Shown: in pieces, positions 24,960-33,599 of the stretch | Layout: the number at the start of each line of letters is the position of its first letter | Numbering within the stretch: position 1 is the first letter of the stretch | IMG/VR virus record: IMGVR_UViG_3300034102_000967 | Span: 1 to 42,769 of that record | Length of the DNA stretch: 42,769 nucleotides | Reading direction: 5' to 3' (one strand) | DNA from: a virus | Notes under the pieces: model-generated | What the model was told of the DNA's origin: nothing | What the model saw: only the letters and a program-made list of their open reading frames with translations | The model's database searches: none | Position numbers and translations under genes: made by a program

Positions 24960-25856
24960 CTATGGTCCTTTTATTTTGGTTAATGGTATGTCAGCGGCAC
25001 AGGTACACCAGTCTCTAGTGCATATCACTGGTTCGTTAGGTACAACAAATGTTCCGTTATAGATGTTGCCCAAGCTGTCGCCTACTCTGCAGGTAGCTCG
25101 GTGAACTTCCCCGTCCCAATTGATCATGAGGCTTTCTAGTCCAGCATTGCATTGCCAACCTTTAAATTGATTTAGATGTTTTTTAATAACATCATTAGAA
25201 TGCATGACTTCCGAATCGTCAATACGCACATTGGGCTTTACCGTAGCGTCTTGATTTAATATCCACTCTAGATCTTTTCCATCATATTTTAGATCATCGA
25301 ATATATTGTGATCTCCCTCAGTCCATCGTATTCTACGTACCGCATATTTGATACCTAGTTCGTCGAACTTTTTTACCACAGTCTTAACGTTGTGCATGTG
25401 ATCATGATGAGCCATAACATTCACAAAAAAGTCTCGTTCAGTCTCATCGTAGAATTTCATAATAGTATCTACGATCCTAGTCCAATCATGTTCGAAGTGT
25501 AGACTAAACACTAGATGATTGAAAAACATTTCGTGATTTAAGTACCATCTATAACCTCTAGTACCGTTGGTAGTTAAGTTGACCCAAAAGATATTTTTCC
25601 TTTTGAAATATTCTAATAGATCTTCAATGTCGGGATGAACACATGGCTCACCGCCTGTTAAACTAATACGCAAAGGTTTGCCGATTTCACAGAGCTTATC
25701 AACGGTGGCTTCTAATAAATTAATATCGGTATGCGGACTGAAATTATCGTGTATGAATGACGGGCAGTACGAACAATCGTAGTTGCATCGCTTGCCAAGA
25801 TTCCACTCAACTTTAAGTTGATCTTGATGAGGCCAACTACTGGTTAACTTATACAT
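24960..25856 (-). CDS. Radical SAM protein, family 1 (second of a pair)
   Basis: 298 aa. C24NYDC28SYC31P and TGGEP at 67-71 define the radical SAM core. The C-terminal part, FKGWQCNAGLESLM then ATC and CTRDWCTCAAD, provides a Cys-rich auxiliary-cluster region. Block-by-block like the gene at 13401 (GWQCN-G; GxSLxN; C-terminal C-T-C). It shares SAM-binding and spacing patterns with QueE-like and sulfatase-maturase proteins but is not a clear member. Overlaps the next radical SAM gene by 8 nt. Confidence 0.85.
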   Translation of the reverse strand: MYKLTSSWPHQDQLKVEWNLGKRCNYDCSYCPSFIHDNFSPHTDINLLEATVDKLCEIGKPLRISLTGGEPCVHPDIEDLLEYFKRKNIFWVNLTTNGTRGYRWYLNHEMFFNHLVFSLHFEHDWTRIVDTIMKFYDETERDFFVNVMAHHDHMHNVKTVVKKFDELGIKYAVRRIRWTEGDHNIFDDLKYDGKDLEWILNQDATVKPNVRIDDSEVMHSNDVIKKHLNQFKGWQCNAGLESLMINWDGEVHRATCRVGDSLGNIYNGTFVVPNEPVICTRDWCTCAADIPLTKIKGP

Positions 25857-27111
25857 ATGGTTTGAATTCCGGATTTACTTCTACGAAATTTTGATCTCTA
25901 GAAACATCTAGTCTGCGATTAAATTCCACACAGTCGTTCCAAAGGTCGCTTTGATCTCTAGATTTTAGATAGTTTTGATTATCCTGTATCTGCCCCATGG
26001 TGTATTCGATCAACATAGGATGTTGTTGGCAGGCTTTAAATCCGGCCAATTTACTCTTCACTGCTTCTAATTTATCATAGGCAAGATCGATCAGCGGTCG
26101 AGGCAATACCTGTGCCGATAATACCTTAGGATATTCTACTCTATGAGTATGAAATACGATACCTAGGTCGTCTAGGAAGTATTCGATGATTTTATCTAGT
26201 ACCAACACATTGCTGACCTGCACAGTAACTGCTCCTACGATCCTACTGATGTTAGGTATGGTTTGTATCTGTTTGATGTTATTGACTACTTCAGCCCACG
26301 AGGCATTCCCTCGTATATACTCGTAGCTATCACCTATACCGTCTATGCTGACGTTGACAGCAACTGATTTGAACTTAGGCCAGTATTCCCAGATAGTACG
26401 ATTGCTCTTGCCCAACATAGTTAAGTTGGTAGCATACTTAATTTCAATTTGATGTCCGTATGGTGCAAGCATGTCTAGTATACGATAATGCTGTGGATCC
26501 ATTAAGGGTTCACCACCAGCAAACTCTACTCGTCTAAAATAGGGTAATAACTTCTCTAAGTTAGCCCACCATTCGGGGTTATCTTGGAACTTGTCTAGAA
26601 ACGGTTTACGTTCTAGATCATGTTGCTCTACGATAGCATACATGATATTGTTTTCTTTTTTGTAATACTCTTTTATTACACCCCAATCATTCCATGCAGT
26701 GCTGTCCATTGGATGACACATACGACATTTCAAGTTACACAAATTGTTTAATTTTAATTCCATTGTGGGTATTTCAAACGGCATGGAATAGTCGTCTTTT
26801 AAAGCGTTTAATGCGCTAGGGTACAAGTTGACCCTAGCTTCGGGAATTGCACCGCGTATATGACGTTGTCGCAAGCTCTCGACACCTTGATCTTCTAGTG
26901 AAAAGCATGGTTCGCATTCCGGAGGTCGTATGTTAGTAAGCACTGACTTACGTATGCGTTTCATTGTGTCATTGTTCCAAATCTCTTCGAGATTCTGCTG
27001 ATCGATAAATCCAACAGGATGGCTGCGGCAACAGGCACATATAGCACCGTCTTCCCTAGTAGCTAAACCAGTGAAGGGATGCATACAAAATGTTTTACTT
27101 TGATTGTTCAA
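25849..27111 (-). CDS. Radical SAM protein with N-terminal twitch/SPASM-like domain, family 3 (second of a pair)
   Basis: 420 aa using the TTG at 27111; the frame is open up to 27231, but this lies inside the PP-loop gene. The start is preceded by GAGAGTGGG. N-terminus TFCMHPFTGLATREDGAICACC (C9, C25, C27, C28) with C66xxC69, then the core C125NLKC129RMC132 and FAGGEPLMDP. It is the counterpart of the plus-strand gene at 21196. The 17-nt overlap with the PP-loop stop implies coupled translation. Confidence 0.85.
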   Translation of the reverse strand: MNNQSKTFCMHPFTGLATREDGAICACCRSHPVGFIDQQNLEEIWNNDTMKRIRKSVLTNIRPPECEPCFSLEDQGVESLRQRHIRGAIPEARVNLYPSALNALKDDYSMPFEIPTMELKLNNLCNLKCRMCHPMDSTAWNDWGVIKEYYKKENNIMYAIVEQHDLERKPFLDKFQDNPEWWANLEKLLPYFRRVEFAGGEPLMDPQHYRILDMLAPYGHQIEIKYATNLTMLGKSNRTIWEYWPKFKSVAVNVSIDGIGDSYEYIRGNASWAEVVNNIKQIQTIPNISRIVGAVTVQVSNVLVLDKIIEYFLDDLGIVFHTHRVEYPKVLSAQVLPRPLIDLAYDKLEAVKSKLAGFKACQQHPMLIEYTMGQIQDNQNYLKSRDQSDLWNDCVEFNRRLDVSRDQNFVEVNPEFKPYV

Positions 27112-27829
27112 TTGCCCACTCTCTTTCTTTGCACCAAAAACATTCTCCACATGTTGGAACGACCTGTCCTGCTGTGTAGGTAGTATAATTGATATCGTTG
27201 AACTCGCCTTCACAACTCCGTGTGGTCTCAAACAAATCCATAATCTCTAATCGTCGATATTGACTCAACACCCATGCCTTGTCTACGAATCGAAAAGGAT
27301 GGCTAGCAACACGATTCATGTGTATCATATATTCTAAATGTTTGTTTTCTTCAGTGCGTTCTATATCACGTTCATGCATACCGTTGAAGTTAGCAAGCCT
27401 TGGATTGCGTGTTATTGCATTGTAGTAGGCGCTGATATTGTGCTTATGACAAATAAATTCTGCATAAGCACGTTGTTGTATGTTGTCCCCACTTACTTTC
27501 TTGCCATACTCGTCTGTTAGGTTAGGGCCTATATTTCCGTATTCTATATCGGGTGCAATAAAATTAGTATGTCTTTTAAATGTTGAGTGATAGAATCTTT
27601 GGAACAACCAATCATAGACATTGTCTGCATCATGCTGTTGCCACGGTCGTGTTTTCCACATGCGTACATGATTGATAATGTGGATAGTGGTGTTGTGTTC
27701 TTTAGCAAGACTACAAATCAAGTAGGCTAATAATGCAGAATCAGCACCTCCACTGACACTAATAGCAACGTCCCGCCATGCCGGATTAAATGGAATATGC
27801 ACTCCGTCTATATCATGAAATATTTGCAT
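27095..27829 (-). CDS. PP-loop ATPase, QueC-like
   Basis: 244 aa. SVSGGADSALLAYL (residues 25-38) is the ATP-pyrophosphatase loop. VPTCGECFWCKERE near the C-terminus is a Cys triad close to QueC's zinc site. Enzymes of this fold adenylate a carboxylate or amide before amination, thiolation or nitrile formation. A QueC role (7-cyano-7-deazaguanine) is possible given the QueD-like protein 24 kb away, but the middle of the protein does not decide it. Overlaps the PLP enzyme start by 17 nt and the radical SAM gene by 17 nt. Confidence 0.7.
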   Translation of the reverse strand: MQIFHDIDGVHIPFNPAWRDVAISVSGGADSALLAYLICSLAKEHNTTIHIINHVRMWKTRPWQQHDADNVYDWLFQRFYHSTFKRHTNFIAPDIEYGNIGPNLTDEYGKKVSGDNIQQRAYAEFICHKHNISAYYNAITRNPRLANFNGMHERDIERTEENKHLEYMIHMNRVASHPFRFVDKAWVLSQYRRLEIMDLFETTRSCEGEFNDINYTTYTAGQVVPTCGECFWCKEREWAIEQSK

Positions 27830-28682
27830 TTTCTAAATACCTTATTAACGGAGCGATGCCAACTGGATTGTCATTCCTCATGGCCAAGTGTATAGCCTTA
27901 GTCGGTGTAAGATTAAAATCCTTGCAGATTTTATAATATCTATCTCCGTGTGTGGTCCACAAATAGTCTGTGTCGAGATTCCTTAAAAAATGTAATCCTA
28001 TTATTACATTAGCTCGATTGTTCATTTGAAAATCATTCATGATGGTAATAGAATCGGGTGCTGATAATTTAGTCCACCGAAGCCCTACTCTGTTCCATCC
28101 TAATCCTAGCCCTTTGGAAAGACTGATGCCAACACTAGATATAGCAGGATGCCCATAATCAAATACGATATCACGACAACAGGTGGTCCAAGCACCGTCA
28201 ATGTGGACTTTAATCTTTTTAACCAAACATTCATTTAATATCTCCTCCATGTCTTGATGTGGAGCACCAATGCTAGGAAACGGCATCGCTACTATTAACG
28301 GTATATCCGGAATCAGCGAGCCCACATCTTTAACATACGCTAATCCTAATCTTTGGTGGTATCTGTAATCACCACGCAAGACCTGTACAGGACCTTGCAT
28401 ATACAGATTATCTATAAACTGGGTACACCCACCGATTATATCTACTCGAGTAAATGAATCTAATCCTGACAGCGAATTTATTTTACTACCAAGCAGCCAA
28501 TCAGCCATTTCGTGTTTAAACTCTGTATACACCGAATCTAAAATATTTCTATCCGTGCGGCCATGAAGAACATCATTGACTAGTTCTTCTATACGGACAT
28601 CTGATAATGTTTGAGGTCTATCAATCTCTAAACAATCAGCAGAGTAAATTTTGGATGCTTTATCTCGATTCATAAATATCAT
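27813..28682 (-). CDS. PLP-dependent aminotransferase-like protein (fold type I)
   Basis: 289 aa, short for this fold (usual ~380-450). KVHIDGAWTTCC (Asp162 for the PLP ring) and ISSVGISLSK190GLGLGWNRVGLRW (candidate Schiff-base Lys190) are the hallmark segments; IIGGCTQFIDNLYM corresponds to the Gly-rich phosphate loop. The small domain appears reduced. Start ATG 28682 (or 28673, no decision possible). First gene of the minus-strand operon with the PP-loop, radical SAM and amidinotransferase genes. It may supply the amine that is later amidinated (inference). Confidence 0.65.
   Translation of the reverse strand: MIFMNRDKASKIYSADCLEIDRPQTLSDVRIEELVNDVLHGRTDRNILDSVYTEFKHEMADWLLGSKINSLSGLDSFTRVDIIGGCTQFIDNLYMQGPVQVLRGDYRYHQRLGLAYVKDVGSLIPDIPLIVAMPFPSIGAPHQDMEEILNECLVKKIKVHIDGAWTTCCRDIVFDYGHPAISSVGISLSKGLGLGWNRVGLRWTKLSAPDSITIMNDFQMNNRANVIIGLHFLRNLDTDYLWTTHGDRYYKICKDFNLTPTKAIHLAMRNDNPVGIAPLIRYLENANIS
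28671..28678 (+). promoter_or_regulatory. Late-promoter-like CATAAATA box
   Basis: CATAAATA on the plus strand, ~19 nt before ATG 28698. It lies over the start codons of the divergent PLP-enzyme gene. Fits the NATAAATA consensus. Confidence 0.45.
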
Positions 28683-28697
28683 ATAACAGAGTATTTA

Positions 28698-29387
28698 ATG
28701 CTTAAAAAAGTCGACAAATTATTTTCGATACATCCACTAATAGATCAGTTGAACTCTATTGAGCCTACCTCTCGAGTATTATTGAATTCTCCCACAGGTA
28801 CATTCTTTGGAGATCCGTGGGTCGTTAAAGACGAATTTAAAAACACAGCCATTGGGAATCTATTAGAACAATTACACCCAATCGGCGAAGCTCGGTTGTT
28901 GAGATTAGAATCTGGTGAAACATATACTGCACACAGCGACCCCGATGATAGGTACCACGTGGCTCTATTAACTAATCCATTTTGCTACCTCATAGACTTT
29001 GACGATCAGCAGATGTATCACCTTCCTGTTGATGGGCAATTATGGTATATGGATACTAGCAAACTACACGTGGCTGCTAATTTTGGAGGCACATCTAGAG
29101 TGCATATCAATATAAGGTTGCTGTTGCCGAAGTATGACGAGACCAAGAAGGGATTACAGATATCGTTTGAAGGCGGCGGCGTTGATTGGAAACAAGACAG
29201 CTATCTAGAAATATTGCCGTTCTTAAACAAAAAAATTAAAAGCGGAGATATCACAGGGTTTGACAAACTAAACTCTAAAGAAATATTAGTAAATGTCGAA
29301 GACGAAACCTTGTTCTTGCCTGTAGCTGAGAAATTGAAATTAAAAAATTTCGATGTTAGATTTACAGTTATTGATCGAAAGAAATAG
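28698..29387 (+). CDS. Aspartyl/asparaginyl beta-hydroxylase-like dioxygenase
   Basis: 229 aa. YTAH79SD81PDDRYHVALLTN gives the facial His-x-Asp, YMDTSKLH124VAANFGG the distal His, and SR134VHINIRLLL the 2OG-binding Arg. The cupin strands in between (MYHLPVDGQLWYM) are intact. This is the best-defined member of the dioxygenases in this island. The C-terminal ~80 residues (FEGGGVDWKQDS..., a Lys-rich end) are extra. Divergent from the PLP-enzyme gene and convergent with the GNAT-like gene (20-nt overlap). Confidence 0.75.
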   Translation: MLKKVDKLFSIHPLIDQLNSIEPTSRVLLNSPTGTFFGDPWVVKDEFKNTAIGNLLEQLHPIGEARLLRLESGETYTAHSDPDDRYHVALLTNPFCYLIDFDDQQMYHLPVDGQLWYMDTSKLHVAANFGGTSRVHINIRLLLPKYDETKKGLQISFEGGGVDWKQDSYLEILPFLNKKIKSGDITGFDKLNSKEILVNVEDETLFLPVAEKLKLKNFDVRFTVIDRKK

Positions 29388-29970
29388 TCTTGGGATTCCA
29401 GTCGCTGTAAGTAAACTGATTGTATTCTCTGTAGACTATATTTTGAAAACATTTGGGATCTTCCCCACCTACTACCTGTACTATCCCTTCAATGTCTTTC
29501 CATTCTTGGCTAAATGACATCCATATTTTCTTCCAAGCATTCCACCAACGCTGCTCTCCTTGATAATCTCGATCTCGCATCTGCATGGAAATAAACAGTA
29601 AATCTCGAGACACAGGATTTGATACTATCATAGAAGGTAGTATTAGATCGTGCATGGCTTTCATACGTCTAATTAGTTTAGAAGATCTGTATTCGGGAAA
29701 AAGATAGAATCTGTTAAACGCTCTAGCTACTTTTTCGTGATACCGACCGTTGTTATATATTCCGCAGAAACAGATGGGGTCGTTGGTTTCTTTTACGTAG
29801 GTAATGGAAAAGATATCGTGATCTTCAACTACGCAATTTTTTTCTGTATAGTTTTCTCGTAACCAGTTATCTTCTTCTAAACAAAGAGATCTGACTCTAG
29901 ACCATTCGGTGGTGGTTTTGTTAAACACAACACATTTATAAGTGTCGTTTTCATATTCTTTATAAATCAT
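29368..29970 (-). CDS. GNAT-like phage protein
   Basis: 200 aa. KCVVFNKTTTEWSRVRSLCLEE, FSITYVKETNDPICFCGIY and FNRFYLFPEYRSSKLIRRMKAMHD look like the strands and pyrophosphate-binding helix of N-acetyltransferases, and this layout is common in aquatic phages. The second half is aromatic (RWWNAWKKIWMSFSQEWKD). No substrate can be proposed. ATGA-coupled to the desaturase upstream on the same strand and converging with the dioxygenase gene. Confidence 0.55.
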   Translation of the reverse strand: MIYKEYENDTYKCVVFNKTTTEWSRVRSLCLEEDNWLRENYTEKNCVVEDHDIFSITYVKETNDPICFCGIYNNGRYHEKVARAFNRFYLFPEYRSSKLIRRMKAMHDLILPSMIVSNPVSRDLLFISMQMRDRDYQGEQRWWNAWKKIWMSFSQEWKDIEGIVQVVGGEDPKCFQNIVYREYNQFTYSDWNPKTISFDQ

Positions 29971-30695
29971 TTAACTAGTGTTTTGTTTATAGTATGACCT
30001 ATAAGATCGCAGGGGCCTAACACTAGTTGTCTAGGATTATAATGATGTGTATTTTGATAACTTTCGCCAAATGATAGAATACATAACCAATGGCTATTTT
30101 TAGACTGGTCGGGAACATCGTGATGGATACGATTACCTATTATGTGACCAAACACACCTACTGCTTGTAGACTAGTAAATGTCATAGCACTAGGGAGTGC
30201 CCACATCCAAAAAATTAAAATAGGATTTATTAACAGCAATATCAAACAATATAGTATTTGTATTTTAAAGTATTGATCGTGCAAGAATTTTTGAACAGGG
30301 TCTCTCAATAGATCTCTCACAACTAGTGGTGATGTGTTAACATGCCACGGTCCGTAAATCCAAGATTTAATAATTCCGTTATGAGAATAGTAAGGATCTT
30401 TTCCTTCCACATCACTATTGGCGTGATGTAATCTATGCTGTCCCACCCAACTAATGCAACTACCGATGCCTGCTAGGGTGCCGGCAAATAAAAACATCAA
30501 TTGTACAGGTCTCGAGGCTTCAAATTGTTTATGACTAAACAATCTATGATATCCACCAGAAACTCCAAAATTAAATACGACCCATGTAGCTAACCCTAAA
30601 GTTAATCCCCACCAACTAAAATAAAATATTAGTCCAGTAAATGTTAAAATATGAGCTATGAGTATGGTAGTTTTTACCTTTTGATGTAGAGTCAT
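29967..30695 (-). CDS. Delta-9-type acyl desaturase
   Basis: 242 aa membrane di-iron enzyme that introduces a double bond into an acyl chain, normally acyl-CoA or lipid-bound. Three His boxes: H50RLFSH, H87RLHH and NTHH near residue 218. Hydrophobic pairs at ~10-45, 62-85 and 140-180 form the membrane-spanning helices. Good Shine-Dalgarno (AAGGAAA) before ATG 30695 with a GTAAATA box at 30713-30719. Divergent from a second desaturase 69 nt away. Confidence 0.9.
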   Translation of the reverse strand: MTLHQKVKTTILIAHILTFTGLIFYFSWWGLTLGLATWVVFNFGVSGGYHRLFSHKQFEASRPVQLMFLFAGTLAGIGSCISWVGQHRLHHANSDVEGKDPYYSHNGIIKSWIYGPWHVNTSPLVVRDLLRDPVQKFLHDQYFKIQILYCLILLLINPILIFWMWALPSAMTFTSLQAVGVFGHIIGNRIHHDVPDQSKNSHWLCILSFGESYQNTHHYNPRQLVLGPCDLIGHTINKTLVK

Positions 30696-30712
30696 TATTT
30701 TTCCTTGTAGAC

Positions 30713-30719
30713 TATTTAC
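30713..30719 (-). promoter_or_regulatory. Late-promoter-like GTAAATA box
   Basis: GTAAATA on the minus strand, 18 nt before ATG 30695 with a Shine-Dalgarno between. A TATAAATT at 30724-30731 on the other strand faces the second desaturase 33 nt away, suggesting a bidirectional late promoter region. Confidence 0.4.
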
Positions 30720-30763
30720 CGGGTATAAATTTTAAGCCAAGGTAAAAAGACTTTAAATACACT

Positions 30764-31507
30764 ATGCTTTCGATATCACATTCTCTAGTAGTTAGAACTT
30801 TACAAACAGTAGCTCATCTACTATTCTTTCTGAGTATTTATTACTGGAATAGTAGCTATTGGTTGTTGTCTATTTTTCTTTATTACTTTGCAGGAATTTT
30901 AGGAATTAATATTGGATATCATAGATTACTCGCTCATAGATCTTTTAGAACTTATAAAATTTTAGAACGTGGATTATCGTTGTTGGGGTCGTTAGCAGCC
31001 ATGGGATCACCGCTAGCTTGGGTAGCTATTCATAGGCAACATCATAGATTTTCAGATACTGAGTTAGACCCACACAGCCCACATCGGGTAGGTATTCTTA
31101 GATCGTGGTTGGGATTTTGGGGAAAGATAGAAATATCATCTATGACTACCAAAGATCTAAGAAAAGATAATTTTCAAAAGTTTTTACACAATTACTATCT
31201 TCAAATCAATATTGCTTACATACTAGTATTAGGAATTATAGATCCATTATTGATTATTTTTGCTTGGGCCGTTCCTGCTGTTTTAATTTTTCATTCCGCT
31301 GGTGCTTTCGATGTCATAGCTCACATACAAGGATACAGAACATATGAAACTAAAGATCAAAGTAGAAATAGTTGGATTGCAAATATAATTACTATGGGCG
31401 AAGGTTGGCATAACAATCATCATGCCAAACCCTATGCATGGCAACAAGGCGAAAAATGGTGGGAATTAGACCCACCATCTTGGATTATTAAATTAATTAA
31501 AAATTAA
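30764..31507 (+). CDS. Acyl desaturase, second copy
   Basis: 247 aa, same enzyme class as the divergent gene but only moderately alike. His boxes: H53RLLAH, H90RQHH and HNNHH near the C-terminus (~220); four hydrophobic helices. Short N-terminus and no cytochrome-b5 domain. It ends four bases into the convergent tail-fibre gene. Two different desaturases in one phage suggest a function in membrane-lipid remodelling or in making an acyl group used by the neighbouring enzymes. Confidence 0.88.
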   Translation: MLSISHSLVVRTLQTVAHLLFFLSIYYWNSSYWLLSIFLYYFAGILGINIGYHRLLAHRSFRTYKILERGLSLLGSLAAMGSPLAWVAIHRQHHRFSDTELDPHSPHRVGILRSWLGFWGKIEISSMTTKDLRKDNFQKFLHNYYLQINIAYILVLGIIDPLLIIFAWAVPAVLIFHSAGAFDVIAHIQGYRTYETKDQSRNSWIANIITMGEGWHNNHHAKPYAWQQGEKWWELDPPSWIIKLIKN

Positions 31508-32874
31508 TGCAATGCCACCCAGGCTGTGCCATCATAGATAACAGCCTTATTGGTAACTGATGGACTAGTACCAGAGGCCATGAACACCATCATACCCGCC
31601 GCTGGTGTAGCAATAGCAGCAGATCTTGCAGCATCGTCAGCATAGCTAGTTAATTTGAATACCGGAGCAGCCAACACACCCTTGGAATCAAAGGTCATCT
31701 GATTGTTATTGCTTACAAAACTAGATGAGCTGTTAGCAACAGCAAATACTATCTTAGAAGGAATGGCATCAGCACCCGGAGCAGGAGCACCGTCTACTAA
31801 ACATGTAACAGATGCCGACAGTTGATAATCAGTGCCGTTGAACGGTGAAAAAATTATACCTCCAACCGTGTCTCCATTTTGTATTATTGTAGGAGCAGTA
31901 GTCGTTCCTCTCGATGTTGCAGCTTGAAAAATGGAAGATGCTAGCACTCCTAGAGTGGTACCATAAGCAGTATATCCCTGCCCAAATGTGCCAGCTTCTG
32001 TGTAGACATCTATACCAGTATCTCGAAAGTTAACGACATTAGTAGCACCTGATTTAGCAATGTCAGTACCAGTAAATGTTATTCCTCCAATTTCTAATTG
32101 GTTAGCTCTAATAACATTGGAATTACCATCTAGCATCTGTGTGGAATCTTCTCCAAAGAATGATCCCTTGAACAATCCGTTAAACTGACCTTGATGTGTG
32201 TTAGTCGATGTATTGACTAATACTGTGCTGTCGTCGCCTACGATATTGACATTGATGTTCTGACCAACGGAAAACGCACCTAATGGTTCTCCATTGATAG
32301 TTGATCCTGCGGGCAGATTAACCGCAGTTCCAGATGCTGTAATAGTTGCTGCACCTAGTTTTATGCTAGAACCGCTGAGATATAGATCTCGGAATCTGTT
32401 AGCAGCTGAACCTAGATCAAACTGTTCGTTACTGTTAGGAACGATATGTGTGGCTACTGTTCCGTCTAGATAAAAGGTACCTGTTAACGAATCGACTAAT
32501 GCCTGTGATCCGCCAACGGTTGATCCGTCGTCTGCGAATACCGAACCTTTAAAAGCATCTGCTGTAATAACACCAACGTAGTTGGAAAGATCAACTGTTG
32601 CGTTAATCCTGTTATTAAAATCTTGTATCAACGAATCGTACGTAAATGTTATGTTTGTGTTTGTAGCATTACCTGCTACTAGTGCTGCACCAACGGCATC
32701 GACAGCTTCTTCCGAAGTAAAACCAGTCACCGGAGGCAGTGCATTTGGCAATGTTGCTCCATCACCTATGTATAGTTTTTTATCGTCAGTGACCCACAAT
32801 AGCTCGCCATTTGCGAGTGCTTGGGTCATTGTTTGTCGTTGTACGTTGGTGCCTCTGCGAATCTGTAAGGGCAT
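31504..32874 (-). CDS. Tail fibre / receptor-binding-like protein
   Basis: 456 aa. The N-terminal MPLQIRRGTNVQRQTMTQALANGELLWVTDD and KKLYIGDGAT fit the hyaluronidase/major-tropism-determinant N-terminal module found on phage fibres, in which RRGT and GELLWxTD are characteristic. The rest is beta-repeat and Gly/Ser/Thr/Asn-rich (SNEQFDLGSAANRFRDLYLSG is a frequent fibre segment), ending in a GMMVFMASGTSP...YDGTAWVAL tip domain. Good Shine-Dalgarno (AGGAG) before ATG 32874. Not homologous in sequence to the pair at 4.5-6.5 kb. Confidence 0.82.
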   Translation of the reverse strand: MPLQIRRGTNVQRQTMTQALANGELLWVTDDKKLYIGDGATLPNALPPVTGFTSEEAVDAVGAALVAGNATNTNITFTYDSLIQDFNNRINATVDLSNYVGVITADAFKGSVFADDGSTVGGSQALVDSLTGTFYLDGTVATHIVPNSNEQFDLGSAANRFRDLYLSGSSIKLGAATITASGTAVNLPAGSTINGEPLGAFSVGQNINVNIVGDDSTVLVNTSTNTHQGQFNGLFKGSFFGEDSTQMLDGNSNVIRANQLEIGGITFTGTDIAKSGATNVVNFRDTGIDVYTEAGTFGQGYTAYGTTLGVLASSIFQAATSRGTTTAPTIIQNGDTVGGIIFSPFNGTDYQLSASVTCLVDGAPAPGADAIPSKIVFAVANSSSSFVSNNNQMTFDSKGVLAAPVFKLTSYADDAARSAAIATPAAGMMVFMASGTSPSVTNKAVIYDGTAWVALH

Positions 32875-32908
32875 AGTTTTAACTCCTGGGATCTATCCTA
32901 GCTGAATA

Positions 32909-32916
32909 TATTTATG
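32909..32916 (-). promoter_or_regulatory. Late-promoter-like CATAAATA box
   Basis: CATAAATA, 34 nt before ATG 32874 with an AGGAG Shine-Dalgarno in between: the best-spaced example for a T4-like late promoter, feeding the fibre gene. Confidence 0.55.
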
Positions 32917-32938
32917 CCTTTGTTTCCAGAAACAAGAG

Positions 32939-32967
32939 TCAAAAAAATAGGGCCCTGAGGCCCTATT
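32939..32967 (-). terminator. Rho-independent terminator
   Basis: Nine-base arms AATAGGGCC / GGCCCTATT around a 4-nt loop, followed on the minus strand by a U-tract. It ends the phosphoesterase unit before the fibre gene's promoter. Confidence 0.85.
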
Positions 32968-32979
32968 AAAATGCGTAGT

Positions 32980-33585
32980 TTAATCTACAGTAGGACCGTT
33001 TCCGCTCCTAAAACCAACTACTCCGCCTTCTTCTGCTATGCGCTTTAAAACGTCTTCGAATAAGATAGGCGCAAAGTCTGGAGTTTGTTCTACACAAACG
33101 CAATGATAGCGTGGATCGATTTCATCACTGTATAAAATCTCTCCTGTTCTAGCATCAACTCCACGTGCTTTACGAACACGATTGCTGTGAGTGTGTCCGT
33201 GAATGTTAACACCAAAACGACCTAAGCTATCACTGTGTACAGGAATATGACTTAAGATCATACCGTTCATCACATGGTATGCACGTAATTCTCTAAAGTA
33301 TGTCCTGTACTCGTCATCACGGAAGATGTCGTGGTTGCCACGGATAAGCACCTTGTCCCCATTTAAGCGGGATAAGGTTTTTAGCGCCTTGCGGTTTATA
33401 ACCACATCGCCAAGGTGATAAACCTTGTCCGTGGGCTTGACTCTTTCGTTCCACGCCTTAACCATAGCTTCGTCCATTTCGTCTGGATCTGTCCACGGTC
33501 TTAACTTCTCTCCGTCATTGCGAGTAAAGCGGCAGACGCCGGTGTGTCCGAAATGTGTGTCGCTTACTAAAAATACACTAGGCAT
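32980..33585 (-). CDS. Calcineurin-like metallophosphoesterase
   Basis: 201 aa. All five metal motifs are present in order: SDTHFGH (residues 8-14), HLGDVV, RGNHD, LSHIPVH and HGHTHS, so this is a full catalytic domain binding two metal ions. Family members hydrolyse phosphomono- or diesters such as cyclic nucleotides or nucleic-acid ends; phage homologues are common and their substrate is usually unknown. It has its own terminator downstream and a ~14-nt gap to the next gene upstream. Confidence 0.88.
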   Translation of the reverse strand: MPSVFLVSDTHFGHTGVCRFTRNDGEKLRPWTDPDEMDEAMVKAWNERVKPTDKVYHLGDVVINRKALKTLSRLNGDKVLIRGNHDIFRDDEYRTYFRELRAYHVMNGMILSHIPVHSDSLGRFGVNIHGHTHSNRVRKARGVDARTGEILYSDEIDPRYHCVCVEQTPDFAPILFEDVLKRIAEEGGVVGFRSGNGPTVD

Positions 33586-33599
33586 CTTGCCCTCCTTTC

